Shown here piece after piece: positions 9,834-19,972 of a stretch of DNA of 64,000 nt (position 1 is its first letter; every line of letters starts with the position of its first letter). The position numbers were made by a program, and so were the translations under genes. The notes below the pieces were generated by a model. The model did not search any database, was not told the DNA's origin, and worked only from the letters and a program-made list of their open reading frames with translations. The stretch is taken from the NCBI GenBank assembly GCA_030849075.1, contig JASAOO010003504.1, positions 18,495 through 82,494 of the forward strand, written 5' to 3'. The DNA comes from Zelonia costaricensis (Eukaryota; Euglenozoa; Kinetoplastea; Trypanosomatida; Trypanosomatidae).

Positions 9834-12800
9834 ATGCCGTCCAACACGGAGCTCTATGTATACTACTGCCGACGCTCGTCATGCCACCCAAACAGCGCCG
9901 TGACACGCTACCTCGATGCCACGGCTGACCGCCCGCTCGAGGTGGTGGACGTGTCGGCCAACTACCTCGGCGCGCGCGGCCTGATCCCTGTGCTGGACCT
10001 TGTGAAGAACACCAAGTCGGTGCACACGCTCGATGTGAGCAACAACGCAATGGAGCAGGCCCAGGTGGAGCACCTCGCCTACTGCCTTGCGCTGCACCCC
10101 TGTATCCGCACCGTGCGGCTGTGCAACAACGGCCTGCACGATGGCCACGTGGATGCGCTGCTGCAGCTGTTGGAGCAGAACGCCGGTATTGAGGCGGTCG
10201 CTGCCGGGGGGAACAGCCTCACCGCCGCCTCGACGCAGGCAATTGCACGTGCGTTGGAGAAAAGCAGCGCCGTGCGGGCGCAGCGGCGCCAGGCGGAGGA
10301 GGAGCACGACGCGCACCTCAAGTCCCGCGCCTCGCGCCCGCGGCTCTCCTTCGAGGCCCGCCTCAGCGGCCAGCTCTCCGCCGTCGAGTCCGGCGGCTAC
10401 ATCCACTACGCCACGTGGTGGAAGAACCCGCAGTACCGCATCAGCGTCTCGCGCTCGTCGCGGGTGGCCTTCAAGCTGGAGGTTGTGCATGGCGAGGCAG
10501 CCAGCCAGGTCGGTATGGTGCTGATGCGCAACGACGGCGTGCACCGCGTCGTTGAGGTGGGCAGCGACACCATCGTCGCGGAGAGCGCCATCGAGGACGA
10601 GCGGTGCACTATGGAAGCCGCGCTGGACGTCAGCGCGTCGTACGTCGTCATGCCCTTCTCCTTCAACCCCGGCCGCGCCCTCGACTTCACCCTCGTTGCC
10701 ACGCTGCGCAACGACCACGCGGCGCAGGAGGAGGGCTGGATCACTCTGGAGCGGCTCGACGCGCGGTACGACTGGTGCACGCACAGCATCGAGACGGCGT
10801 GGTCGACCGACAACGCGGGCGGCGGGCCGGAGTGCCCGTCGTGGAGGCGCAACGACATGTTCCGCATCACCGTCGCCACCAGCGACGTCACCGCGCCGCC
10901 GCCGCCGCCGTCTTTTCTGGCCACGGTGCATGTGCTGCTCATGAAGGAGGCGGACCCCTACGTCAACGACGAGCGGGCGATTGGCTTGCACGTCGTGGGC
11001 TGCGACCCGTACTACCCCACGGCTCCGCCGCTGCTGTGCACGCCGGACGTCGTGCGCGTCTCGCATCCGCACGAGCGCAAGACGTTCATCTCGCTCACCT
11101 TCACGATGCCGGCGGTGGAGCTCGACGTCTTTGTGGTGCCCAGCACGGCGGTGGCGGGGCAGGTCGGCCCGTACAGCATAGCGGTGTTCAGCTCGGTGCC
11201 GGTCGACTTCACGCCGTCCGCGTTTCCACACGGCTGGCGCCACCGCGTCGTCACGGGGCAGTGGGACGCCGACTGCTGCGGCGGGTGCCGGCAGCTCTGC
11301 AAGTCGTGGAAGAGCAACCCCGCCATCGAGGTGTGCGTCGAGGACGCAGCCCGCGTACTCGTCGCCGCGGTCGAAGTGCACGCGCCAGGGGAGGCGAGCT
11401 GCACGGTGGGCGACGACGCGCCGGACGCGGCGCCGCGAGCCGACATCGTTGTCGCGGCCGACGGGACTTCGTCTGCTGAGGCGGCGCAGCGTGCGGCGGA
11501 GCTCGACGCGTTCCGTCAGCGCCACACGAGTGCGCGACGCGAGGTGTGTGTGGCCGTCGTGAGCAACACCGCGCCATCGTACCCCGAGCTTGCCGCCTCG
11601 GCGCTGCAGACGCGGTCCGCCGTGGTCGTAGCGATGGATGTGTGGCAATCCGTCTTGGTGGTGCCGATGCTGCGCAACGCGGCGGAAACGGCCGCCTACA
11701 CGCTCGAGCTCTTCTCGCCCGCGGCGTTTGTTGTGAACGCACCGACGCTGCCGCTGGCGGTGCGGGAGCGCCAGGCGCAGCTCGAGGCCTACGCGGCGGA
11801 GAACGGCCGGCGCGCGGCGCAGCGGGACGCGGAGCAGCAGGCCAGCCGAGGCGGTACCGACCTGCCCACCCTGCGCGAGGAGCGGCGCGCCATCCTGGAT
11901 CGCCTGTACGCCACCGACCAGCCTTTCGTCGACCGCGACTTCCCGCGCGGCCCGTCGTCGCTCTTCCTTGACCCCGCTGCGGGCGCGCCCCTCGACTTCC
12001 CTGTCGAGACGGAGTGGAAGCGGGTGTCGCAGCTCGGGGCGGCTCCGAAGCCGCGCGACGGCGGTGCGGCGGGGATGAGCCCGCCGGTGCCGTACGGGCC
12101 GCGCCACTGGTTTGCCTCGGTGATGAACGCCGTGGCAGCGAAGCCCGGCTGGCTGTCGCGTGTGTTCGTGGACTACTTCCCCGAAGCGGGCTTTGCGCAG
12201 TTCGCCTTCTTCAAGCTCAACGCGTGGGTTGGCGTGACGGTCGACGACTTCCTCCTCGTCGACAACGGCAGTGCGCTAGTCTACGGTCACAGCGTCGCCG
12301 CCGATGACGCCCTCTTCGCGCTGGCCGAGAAGGCGTACGCGAAGCTGCACCGCTGCTACGAGGCGCTGGAGCCGAAGGTGGCGCCGCAGCAGTCGCTGCT
12401 GGAGCTGCTGCAGCAGGGCCTCACTGATGCGTCCGGCGGATACTGCTCCACCGTGCGGGTGCGCCCCGACGACGGCACGGAGCTGCCCGCCGAAGAGCGG
12501 GAGGCGCTGTGGCAGCAGCTCAAGGCCGGCATCAGCCACTCCGTCCTGTGCGCGCTGCTGCTCGACGGCCGTAGCGCCGGGGCGCGGGAGCGGTGCCGTG
12601 TGGGGCTGCTGCGCGATCGGCTGTACGGCGTTGTGGACGCGCGTTTCGTGGAGCAGCAGCGCCTCGTCAAGGTACGCAACTTCGACGCGCACGACGACGC
12701 CGACACGACGTGGCGCGGCAAGTGGGCGGCCTCGAGCAGCCTGTGGACCGACACGCTGCGCGACGTGCTGCAGTGCCGCCCGGACGAGGACGCGGTGTGG

Positions 12801-14666
12801 ATGCACTTCGATGAGGTGCTGTACTACTTCACGCATCTCCTCGTCACGGAGGTGTGTGGTTGTGTTGCGACGGTCAGTGGCGGCTTTGCCGAGTCCACCG
12901 CGAGCGACCCCGACGACGCCGACCTCACTCTGCGTAACCCGCAATTCGCTCTCACGGTGACGCCCAGTGCCGCAGGGGGCGGCGAGGACGACGAGACGCC
13001 GATCGAGGTGCACATCGGGCTGCACCGCCGCGACCCCCGCCTCGACATCACGCGTGCCAAGCACGCCACGGCTGAGTTCAAGACGGCGATCGGCTTTGCC
13101 GTGCTGTCCACCGAGGACAACCGCCGCCGCGTCTGCCGCATCACGGAGAAGCAGCTGACCCAGCTCATCACGCCGAACCGGCAGCGAGACGCGTACTGCA
13201 CGCTGTCTCTCACCCCAGCCGCCCTGCGCTCCCAGCGGCTTACACTGATGCCGTTCCGCGAGCACATCCGAGACGCCGACGCGGCCTACTGCCTCTCCGC
13301 CAGCTGCCGTGGCGCGGCGACCGTCCACATCGCCCACGTCTCGGCCAACGCGGCGACGTCGGTGGCGGGGAGCTGGGGCGCCAAGACCGGCAGCCCCGAC
13401 TCGCCGCTGTGGCGCAACAACCCGCAGTTCTTCCTCTCCCCGTCCGAGGCGATGGAGGTGACGCTGACGCTGCGCACCGCCGCCCCGGTTGCGGGGCCGC
13501 ACGGCTTCACGGTGCACAATACGCAGCGCTGCAGCAGCTTCCTCTCCTTCGAGCCTGCCTCCGTCGTGGCCACCGCGACGGCCAACGCAGCGGCGTCGGC
13601 GGCACCGACGTGCGTAGTGCGGCTGGCCGGCATGGCGGAGAGGCGCGGCATGTCGTACGTGGTGGTGCCTTACACGGCGTGCGGGGCCTGCGACTTCACG
13701 CTGGAAGTGACGGCGAATCGGCCAGTGCAGCTGCGGCCCATCGACGCCCGGCTTGACTGGCACCGTGTCACGCGCGACGTCTCCATCAACGCGGACGCCG
13801 GCAACATCGGCGGCAACCTCGGCTACCCGTCGTGGCGCTTCAACACGCAGCTCGCCCTCTCCTTCCCGGTGGAGCGGGAGGGCCGCCTCTTCATCTCAGC
13901 TCGCCGGCTGCGCAGCGCCGACCCGCGCGTGCGGGTGGGCATGGCACTGCTGCGGTCCGGCACGGCGGTGACGGGCGGCTACCGGCGCCTGCTCACCTAC
14001 GCCGAGTCGGACGTCATCGCGCGATCGGCAGAGAAGGCGGGCAACGAGGCGGTGGTGGACGTGACGATGCAGCTGCCGGCGGGGCACGGGGCATTAGTGC
14101 TCGTCGTGTACGCTGACCAGCCGTATAAGGAGGCGGAGGTGGAGCTGAGCGTGTACTCGGCCGCCACGGTCGAAGTGGCGCCGGTGGTGGAGTGGGCGAA
14201 GGTGCTGTGGGAGGAGGGGAGCTGGGAGCTGGGCGTGACGGCAGGCGGCAGCCGGCGCGAGTTTGCCAACTGGATCAACAACCCGTTCTACGGACTGTCC
14301 GTGATCCGCTCCACCGCGGTGGTGGTGCTGCTCGTGCAGTACCCGCGCGACCGCGAGCACCCGCGGGTGCGGCGCTACGGTAACAAGAAGGCGCTGCTAC
14401 CGCCGCCGATCGAGTTTAAGGAGCGCTGCACCGCCATCGAGCTGAGCATCGTCAAGTACGACGCCAACCTCAGCGAGGTGGCCTGTGCGGGCGCCGGCAC
14501 GGCGGCCGAGGCGTACCTTGTGACAGAGCTGCAGCCGGACCAGCCGTACCTCCTCGTGCCATGCACCACCGAGCCGCAGCACGACAGCGACTTCAAGCTG
14601 TTCGTGTTTGCAGACCACCCCATCGACCTCTTCAAGGCAGAGAAGCCGCGGCTGCCCTACGTGTAG
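9834..14666 (+). CDS. LRR plus calpain-like pseudoprotease with repeated domain-III modules
   Basis: This 1610-residue protein opens with an LRR-type module (about 25-150; ANYLGARGL, then LLQLLEQNAGI). Next come C2-like calpain domain-III modules with the signature W-x-(N/S)-(N)-P-x-(F/Y), for example TWWKNPQYRI near 200. A papain-fold calpain core lies at about 740-1000, followed by more domain-III modules (WRNNPQF, SWRFNTQL, WINNPFY). I count about seven modules. The core looks dead: the position of the catalytic Cys in the GDCW motif reads R-H-W (His758), the expected GHAYS His aligns with Ile900 in GISHSV, and only the Asn of the LRNPW-like element (Asn949) remains. Calpain-like proteins without catalytic residues are common in trypanosomatids and usually act at the cortical cytoskeleton or flagellum. 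The LRR module is shared with the genes at 46190 and 51768. The ATG at 9834 begins the conserved part. Confidence 0.87.
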   Translation: MPSNTELYVYYCRRSSCHPNSAVTRYLDATADRPLEVVDVSANYLGARGLIPVLDLVKNTKSVHTLDVSNNAMEQAQVEHLAYCLALHPCIRTVRLCNNGLHDGHVDALLQLLEQNAGIEAVAAGGNSLTAASTQAIARALEKSSAVRAQRRQAEEEHDAHLKSRASRPRLSFEARLSGQLSAVESGGYIHYATWWKNPQYRISVSRSSRVAFKLEVVHGEAASQVGMVLMRNDGVHRVVEVGSDTIVAESAIEDERCTMEAALDVSASYVVMPFSFNPGRALDFTLVATLRNDHAAQEEGWITLERLDARYDWCTHSIETAWSTDNAGGGPECPSWRRNDMFRITVATSDVTAPPPPPSFLATVHVLLMKEADPYVNDERAIGLHVVGCDPYYPTAPPLLCTPDVVRVSHPHERKTFISLTFTMPAVELDVFVVPSTAVAGQVGPYSIAVFSSVPVDFTPSAFPHGWRHRVVTGQWDADCCGGCRQLCKSWKSNPAIEVCVEDAARVLVAAVEVHAPGEASCTVGDDAPDAAPRADIVVAADGTSSAEAAQRAAELDAFRQRHTSARREVCVAVVSNTAPSYPELAASALQTRSAVVVAMDVWQSVLVVPMLRNAAETAAYTLELFSPAAFVVNAPTLPLAVRERQAQLEAYAAENGRRAAQRDAEQQASRGGTDLPTLREERRAILDRLYATDQPFVDRDFPRGPSSLFLDPAAGAPLDFPVETEWKRVSQLGAAPKPRDGGAAGMSPPVPYGPRHWFASVMNAVAAKPGWLSRVFVDYFPEAGFAQFAFFKLNAWVGVTVDDFLLVDNGSALVYGHSVAADDALFALAEKAYAKLHRCYEALEPKVAPQQSLLELLQQGLTDASGGYCSTVRVRPDDGTELPAEEREALWQQLKAGISHSVLCALLLDGRSAGARERCRVGLLRDRLYGVVDARFVEQQRLVKVRNFDAHDDADTTWRGKWAASSSLWTDTLRDVLQCRPDEDAVWMHFDEVLYYFTHLLVTEVCGCVATVSGGFAESTASDPDDADLTLRNPQFALTVTPSAAGGGEDDETPIEVHIGLHRRDPRLDITRAKHATAEFKTAIGFAVLSTEDNRRRVCRITEKQLTQLITPNRQRDAYCTLSLTPAALRSQRLTLMPFREHIRDADAAYCLSASCRGAATVHIAHVSANAATSVAGSWGAKTGSPDSPLWRNNPQFFLSPSEAMEVTLTLRTAAPVAGPHGFTVHNTQRCSSFLSFEPASVVATATANAAASAAPTCVVRLAGMAERRGMSYVVVPYTACGACDFTLEVTANRPVQLRPIDARLDWHRVTRDVSINADAGNIGGNLGYPSWRFNTQLALSFPVEREGRLFISARRLRSADPRVRVGMALLRSGTAVTGGYRRLLTYAESDVIARSAEKAGNEAVVDVTMQLPAGHGALVLVVYADQPYKEAEVELSVYSAATVEVAPVVEWAKVLWEEGSWELGVTAGGSRREFANWINNPFYGLSVIRSTAVVVLLVQYPRDREHPRVRRYGNKKALLPPPIEFKERCTAIELSIVKYDANLSEVACAGAGTAAEAYLVTELQPDQPYLLVPCTTEPQHDSDFKLFVFADHPIDLFKAEKPRLPYV

Positions 14667-15714
14667 CAGCAAGCAGGTCAGTGTGCACACACACACACAC
14701 ACACACACACGCGTTGGGCCGGCTCTGCGCTCTCTTGCAAGCCGTTGGACTCGCTCGCCACTGCGCAGCGAATTCCTGGCGTGTCATGTGTGCGTGTGCG
14801 GGGAGGGCGCCGCCTTACCTGCCCCTTCTTTTCTCCCATGCGGAGTCGAATGTACATAGCGGCCCGCACCGGTGCCTGCCAGGTCCCAGCCCGGGGCCCC
14901 CCGCCACAAGTCGAACAGACCGAATGGAGAGGGCGGCGACGCGGGCGTCGGGAAAGCGGCGCGCCGTGATGCCGCAATTCGGAAGGAGAGTCGTGCTTTC
15001 TTTCCCTTCCCTGAGGACCCTCCCCCTCCCCCCCCTCTTGAGCGTGTCGGGCACGTCCCTGCTCGTGCGACGGCGGCTCCGTGGAGGCATCTGCTGTCAC
15101 CACGTCGCGGTGCGCAGCGCCCGCATGGCGACAGCGGACAGTGTGTTGAGCGAGGCCAAGCCTGAAGGGGGGGGGGGCAGAGGATGAGCAGGATCGTGTT
15201 CTCGAAGGCGCGCGGTGCTGCACGACCTTGCGCCCTAACACTCCCCCGCCCCCGCCTTTCACTGTGGTGCGCTGCCTCAGCGGTGCTGTCATGATGCTGT
15301 GCCAGACGCTCCCATGTCTGCTCTACGCTCCTCCGTGCTGGTCCCTCGCATGCGGTGCCCTCGTGCGTGTCGGTGCGGCTCAAATCACAGCAATAGCGAC
15401 TCACGCGCATACACACACACACACACACACACGCACACATACACATACACATACACGTCATCATAGAAGGCGTCATCACCTCGCAACGAGCTCAGCGCCA
15501 CTGTGTGCGACCCCCGGTGCCCCACCACGTCCAGCGCACCCTTTCCCTCCTTCAGCTCCACGAGCAAGCCCACGCTCAGCCGCCGTGTCCGCCGGAGTGG
15601 CCCTGCGCGCTCCTTGCCTAGACAATCATAGAGGCTCAGCTCCCTCTGCATAGCCTTGGTCTCGGCCCCGCCCCTCCCCCCCTTCCTCCCCAGCTTAGCT
15701 GTGCTGTGTCGAAG
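14667..15714. other. Spacer, no gene seen
   Basis: Contains a CA run immediately after the calpain-like gene (14686-14710), a pyrimidine tract near 15018-15038, a poly-G run at 15167-15177, a second CA run (15412-15432) and the acceptor before the topoisomerase gene. Open frames are low complexity. Confidence 0.55.
15662..15693 (+). promoter_or_regulatory. Candidate spliced-leader acceptor for topoisomerase IA
   Basis: A C-rich tract (cccctcccccccttcctccccag) ends with AG at 15692-15693, giving a 5' UTR of about 21 nt before the ATG at 15715. A second AG follows at 15697-15698 (cttag). Confidence 0.45.
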
Positions 15715-18219
15715 ATGCTGCGGCGCAGCTTGCGGGCGTTGGAGAAGCTGGTGATTGTGGAGTCGCCCAACAAAGTGATCAAGGTGGAGGGCCTGCTGAG
15801 TGACCCCAAGGTGATCCCGGACTGGTCTTTCCACAACAGCAAGCTGCGCGCTATCAGCACCGGCACTGAGAAGGCCATCGCCATGGCGACCACGGGGCAC
15901 TTCATGGCGCTGAAGGAGTTGACGTGGGTGCCGCAAGGCGCGGGCCCGTCCGCGAGCGGCGGCGGCGCCGAGGCCGACGACTTCCCGCCGAACGGCCTCC
16001 TCGCGAGCTTCTCGCTTGAGTGGGAGCTGATCCCGGGCCGCCGCATCCAGGACACCATCTCCCACTACATCGAAGAGAAGGCGGACAACCTGTCGGAGAT
16101 CATCGTGGCAACCGACCCGGACCGCGAGGGCGAGCTGATCGCCGTACACGCGCAGAACTTGATTCGCCGGATGTTCCCGCAGCTTAACGTGCCGTTCACG
16201 AGGGCCTACATGCACAGCATCACCGCAGACGGCATCCGGCGCGCGATGGAGGAGCGCCACGAGGCCTTCGATTACAACCTCGCCAACGCCGCGGAGGCGC
16301 GCCACGCGATGGACCGCATCTTCGGCTTCCTTGGCAGCTCCGTCGTGCGCTACGCCAACCCGCAGATGCGGTCGATCGGACGGGTGCAGACCCCCGCACT
16401 CATCCTCATCAACGACCGCGAGACGAAGATCAAGGCGTACCTCGACTCCCACGCCTCGACCTTCGAAGTGCAGGCCATGTGCAACTTCGCCTCCAAGCGC
16501 AACGAGCGCTTCTCGCAGGTGGTGAAGGTGACCCCGACCCGCCCGAGCAACGGAGCCGCCGCAGGGGCGGCGGACTCGGGGGATAAGGCGGCGATGAAGG
16601 CGCGGTGCGACGCGTGGTCGCTTGCGGGTGCCTCAGACTTCCGCATTGCGGCGGACGTGAAGCCGCAGGAATCGACTACGCCGCCGCCGAAGCCCTTCAC
16701 GATGGCCACGCTCATCTCGCGCGCGAACCGGCAGCTGCACTACTCGAGCGACATGGTCAGCTCCTGTCTGCAGGACCTCTTCCAGATGGGCTTCATCACG
16801 TACCCCCGCACCGACAGCACCCGCATTGATGAGTCGGTGCTGCCCTCCATCTACGCGGCAGTGCGCCGCGAGCACGGAGCACGGGTGCTGCAGGAGTCGG
16901 AGGGCGCTGGCACACCTGCAACGCGGCGCACTGCCAAGGCAGCGGCTGACGCGGGGGCGCGCGGCGGCGGCGGCGGCAACGTCGAAGACGCACACGAGGC
17001 GATCCGGCCCACCAACATCGACACCACCGTGGAGGGCCTCGGCTCCGTGTCGTCGTCTATGAAGCAGATTTACGACCTCGTGCGGCGCAACACGCTGGCG
17101 GCGCACATGATCGCGATGCGGACGGAGCGGGTGGCGCTGCCGGTCACGTGCCGCGCCAGCAACGGCGAGGAGGTCCAGTTCGAGCTGCAGGGCAAGCACG
17201 TCGTGGAGCCGGGCTGGTCGGCGGCCTTCCGTAGCGGCAAGGGCGCCGCCGCCACGACGGACGGCGCGACGACGGAGCAGGACGCTCAGGCGGTGGAGGA
17301 GGGTGCCGCGGTGGTGCCCAGCATCTCGGACGACGAGTTTCGCGCGATACTCGACCTGGCCGCGACGCGCGGCGCGAGGCGGCCGGATCTGCGCCTGTCT
17401 GCGGCGCAGGTGGTCGAGAACCGCCCGTCTCCGCCGCTGCCCTTCTCCGAGGGCGGCCTGATCGAACAGCTCAAGAACAACGGCGTGGGCCGGCCCAGCA
17501 CATACCCGATGATCGTGAAGACGCTGCTGGCTCGCAACTACATCACGGTGAACCAGGGCCGGTGCGAGACGACGCCGGTAGGGCGCATGCTAGTCGACAC
17601 GTCACGCGCAACGTTCCCGTCTATTGTGGACATCGGCTTCACCTCGGCGTTCGAGAAGAAGCTCGACACCATTGCCAAGCCGGAGCTGGCGCGCGCGTGG
17701 ACGCTGCCGCCCAACGTGTCGGACGCGGACTACGTGCTCTCCTCCTTTATCTCGAGCTTCCTCAACTACGTGACGGAGGCGACCAAGGCCCAGCGGGCCA
17801 CCATCACGACTCGCTCGCTGACCCTGCAGCACGAGAAGAGCGGCAGCAGCAGCAGCGGCGCGTCGTCGGCGCCGTCCTCCTTCTCGTCCTCATCGCAGGC
17901 AGAGAGCTTCGCGGCGACACTGGAGCGGGAGACGAAGCGGGTCATGTCGATGGTGCCAAGCCTCGTCGACAACATGAAGAGCTACCGCACCTTCACCGCA
18001 CTGCAGAACAGCCTGAACGACTACCTGCGCCGCAACTTCCCGCCCTCCGCGATGCCAATGGCGGCCGCCTCGTCGCCCGTCTCGAGTGCCACACACCGCC
18101 GCAGTTACAGCAGCAGCACCAAGTACCCGACGCGCGCGTCCTACACATCGTCCGCCAAGACGGCGAAGCAGACGCCGCGACGTGCACCGGCCAAGACGGC
18201 GGCAAAGAAGAAGAAGTAA
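15715..18219 (+). CDS. Mitochondrial-type DNA topoisomerase IA
   Basis: This 834-residue protein is a bacterial-TopA-like type IA enzyme, which relaxes negatively supercoiled DNA through a 5'-phosphotyrosine intermediate. The Toprim domain is at the N-terminus (LVIVESPNK with Glu16; ATDPDREGE with Asp134, Asp136 and Glu138). The catalytic element GFITYPRTDSTR puts the nucleophile at Tyr363. The HEAIRPT motif follows near residue 425, and the FSEGGLIEQLKNNGVGRPSTY block near 580 closes the core. The N-terminus (MLRRSLRALEK) resembles a mitochondrial presequence, which fits the kinetoplast type IA enzyme known in trypanosomes to resolve replicating minicircles. Bacterial C-terminal zinc ribbons are absent; instead there is a Ser-rich, then Lys/Arg/Ala-rich tail. 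The region around 395-425 carries a low-complexity Ala/Gly insertion. The ATG at 15715 was chosen over an in-frame GTG at 15706. Confidence 0.93.
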   Translation: MLRRSLRALEKLVIVESPNKVIKVEGLLSDPKVIPDWSFHNSKLRAISTGTEKAIAMATTGHFMALKELTWVPQGAGPSASGGGAEADDFPPNGLLASFSLEWELIPGRRIQDTISHYIEEKADNLSEIIVATDPDREGELIAVHAQNLIRRMFPQLNVPFTRAYMHSITADGIRRAMEERHEAFDYNLANAAEARHAMDRIFGFLGSSVVRYANPQMRSIGRVQTPALILINDRETKIKAYLDSHASTFEVQAMCNFASKRNERFSQVVKVTPTRPSNGAAAGAADSGDKAAMKARCDAWSLAGASDFRIAADVKPQESTTPPPKPFTMATLISRANRQLHYSSDMVSSCLQDLFQMGFITYPRTDSTRIDESVLPSIYAAVRREHGARVLQESEGAGTPATRRTAKAAADAGARGGGGGNVEDAHEAIRPTNIDTTVEGLGSVSSSMKQIYDLVRRNTLAAHMIAMRTERVALPVTCRASNGEEVQFELQGKHVVEPGWSAAFRSGKGAAATTDGATTEQDAQAVEEGAAVVPSISDDEFRAILDLAATRGARRPDLRLSAAQVVENRPSPPLPFSEGGLIEQLKNNGVGRPSTYPMIVKTLLARNYITVNQGRCETTPVGRMLVDTSRATFPSIVDIGFTSAFEKKLDTIAKPELARAWTLPPNVSDADYVLSSFISSFLNYVTEATKAQRATITTRSLTLQHEKSGSSSSGASSAPSSFSSSSQAESFAATLERETKRVMSMVPSLVDNMKSYRTFTALQNSLNDYLRRNFPPSAMPMAAASSPVSSATHRRSYSSSTKYPTRASYTSSAKTAKQTPRRAPAKTAAKKKK

Positions 18220-19972
18220 ACGGAGTGAGGAAAGTGTGTGTGCCTGTGCGTGCGCGTGTGTGCGTGTCTGATGCTGGCGTGACCTCTGTGACTCTTCCTT
18301 TGTACGGGCCCTTGCGTGCTGCGGCTGGTGCGTGGGATTGGGGGAACGTGCCGCACGCACGTTCTCCATCTCCTCCGCGCCACCCCCCCCCCGGCCACCG
18401 CAGCAGTGCGTCCACACACGTCTGTGGGTACTCCCTCTTTCAACTCTTGGCTTCTACTTGAGCAGCGCTGCCATCATGCTCACCTCGTCCTGCCCTCTAA
18501 CGCCGCGCGCCCGGTGCAGCGGCGCCACATGAACACCGTCCACGCGCGAAGCAGAGAAGAAAAAGAAGGGGCGTGCAGCTGCCTGAGCGCCGCCGTCAGT
18601 TGCGTCTGGAGAGCCGCCGCCTCCACCCGTGTCCTCCCCAGCCTTGCGGCCTCCACCACTGCGGGGTGGAGGGAGCCATGTGAGCGGGGGATAGGGGGGA
18701 CAAGGCCACGACGCGCCTGCACTGCTGCCTTCTCGGCTGCTGCCGCTCCTCGTTCAGGGATGCCCAGCCGCTCCCCCAACTCCGCCTTTTCTTTGTGTCC
18801 CTGCCGCTTCCCTCCTCCACCCCTCTTCGCGCTGCCCCCCCCCCCCCCTCCCCCAACTGTTCTGCACACCTCCGTTGCCCTCCTACACACACACACACAC
18901 ATAGTAGAAGAAGCAGAGGAGTCAACACCTGAGCTGCGGCCCCGGTGTTCTTCTCTTCCATCCCGCCGCTTTTCACGGAAAAGCGCAAGCACTTTGGCGT
19001 GTGCGTTCGTGTGTTTGCCGGGAGCGCCGTGACGCCCGGCTGCAGCCCTGCCAAGCTGCGCACAGCCCACGCAAACACCCACGCGCACACGTATCCGCCT
19101 CCCCCCCCCTCGCCCCCCCCCCTCACTTCCTCACCGTCACTCCTCGCTCGCCCCCTTTCGTTTTATATTTGTGGGTTCCTACAGCAGGAGCGTGCCACCC
19201 CCTCCCCCGCCCCCCGCCTACGCTGCTTCGTCTCTCCCTCTCGCGCACACCGTGTTGCTGGGGTAGTCCGCCTCCTTATAAGGTACGCAGAGAGGAGAGG
19301 TCACGCACACCACCGCTGTCGCTTCCCGTGTGTGTGTGTGTCTGTCCAAGTGAGGGGCACACCGCCTCACCTCGGGGAGAGAGCGTGTTCGACGCACGCC
19401 CCCGCCGGAGTTTCCTTTTTTCTTGTCTTGTCTTCCCCCGTTCCCTTCATCGACTTTGTGCCGTATTGGGCTGCCGCTGCTTGTGTGTCCCCCCCCCCCC
19501 CTCCCTCCGCTCCTCTGTCGACGGCTGTCTCTCCCTCAGTCTCCGCCTGCCTTGCTACCACCTCGCAGCCCTGCAGCCCTTCTCCCTTCTCCCTTCTCTC
19601 TTCTCTCTTCTACGGCTCTCCACGCCGGTGTCAGTGTCGCCGCGCGTGGTGTGACGTCGCCCCACCCCACCCCACTCCACTCTCTCTCTCTCTTTCCAGC
19701 CCGCGCGCGTGCGCGTACATTGCTTCGTGCCTTTTTCGTTTCCCAATACCATCTGCTGCTGCCCCTCCCTTCCCGTTGTGCCATCGCTTACCTGCTGCCG
19801 TGCCCTGTTGTGACCTCAATTGCGTGCTCTCTCCCCTCGTCCTCCCCTCCGTCACCACGAGGGCACGAGTGCAGTCGCGAGCTTCGCCCTCCACGCGGCT
19901 CGCCTTCTTCCACATCTGCGGCAGCAGCAGTTGACACCCCGTCGCTGCACGCACAACCCGAGTGGCGGCGCG
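18220..19972. other. 1.75-kb spacer, no gene seen
   Basis: TG-rich just after the stop (18233-18270), a poly-C run at 18835-18848, a CA run at about 18886-18902, C-rich tracts at 19100-19125 and 19490-19502, then the acceptor region. Large open frames here (for example 18945-19934) read as Pro/Ser/Cys/Leu-rich and are artefacts of pyrimidine tracts. Confidence 0.55.
19661..19699 (+). promoter_or_regulatory. Candidate spliced-leader acceptor for the receptor-like kinase
   Basis: The tract cccactccactctctctctctctttccag is a near-ideal polypyrimidine/AG pair (AG at 19698-19699), about 273 nt upstream of the ATG at 19973. Confidence 0.5.

Noticed and set aside
15706..15714. GTG start for topoisomerase IA, and similar non-ATG extensions at 8565 (TTG), 43164 (GTG), 61487 (GTG)
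   Set aside because: Non-ATG starts are not expected in kinetoplastid nuclear genes; ATGs follow at once or at the start of the conserved fold.
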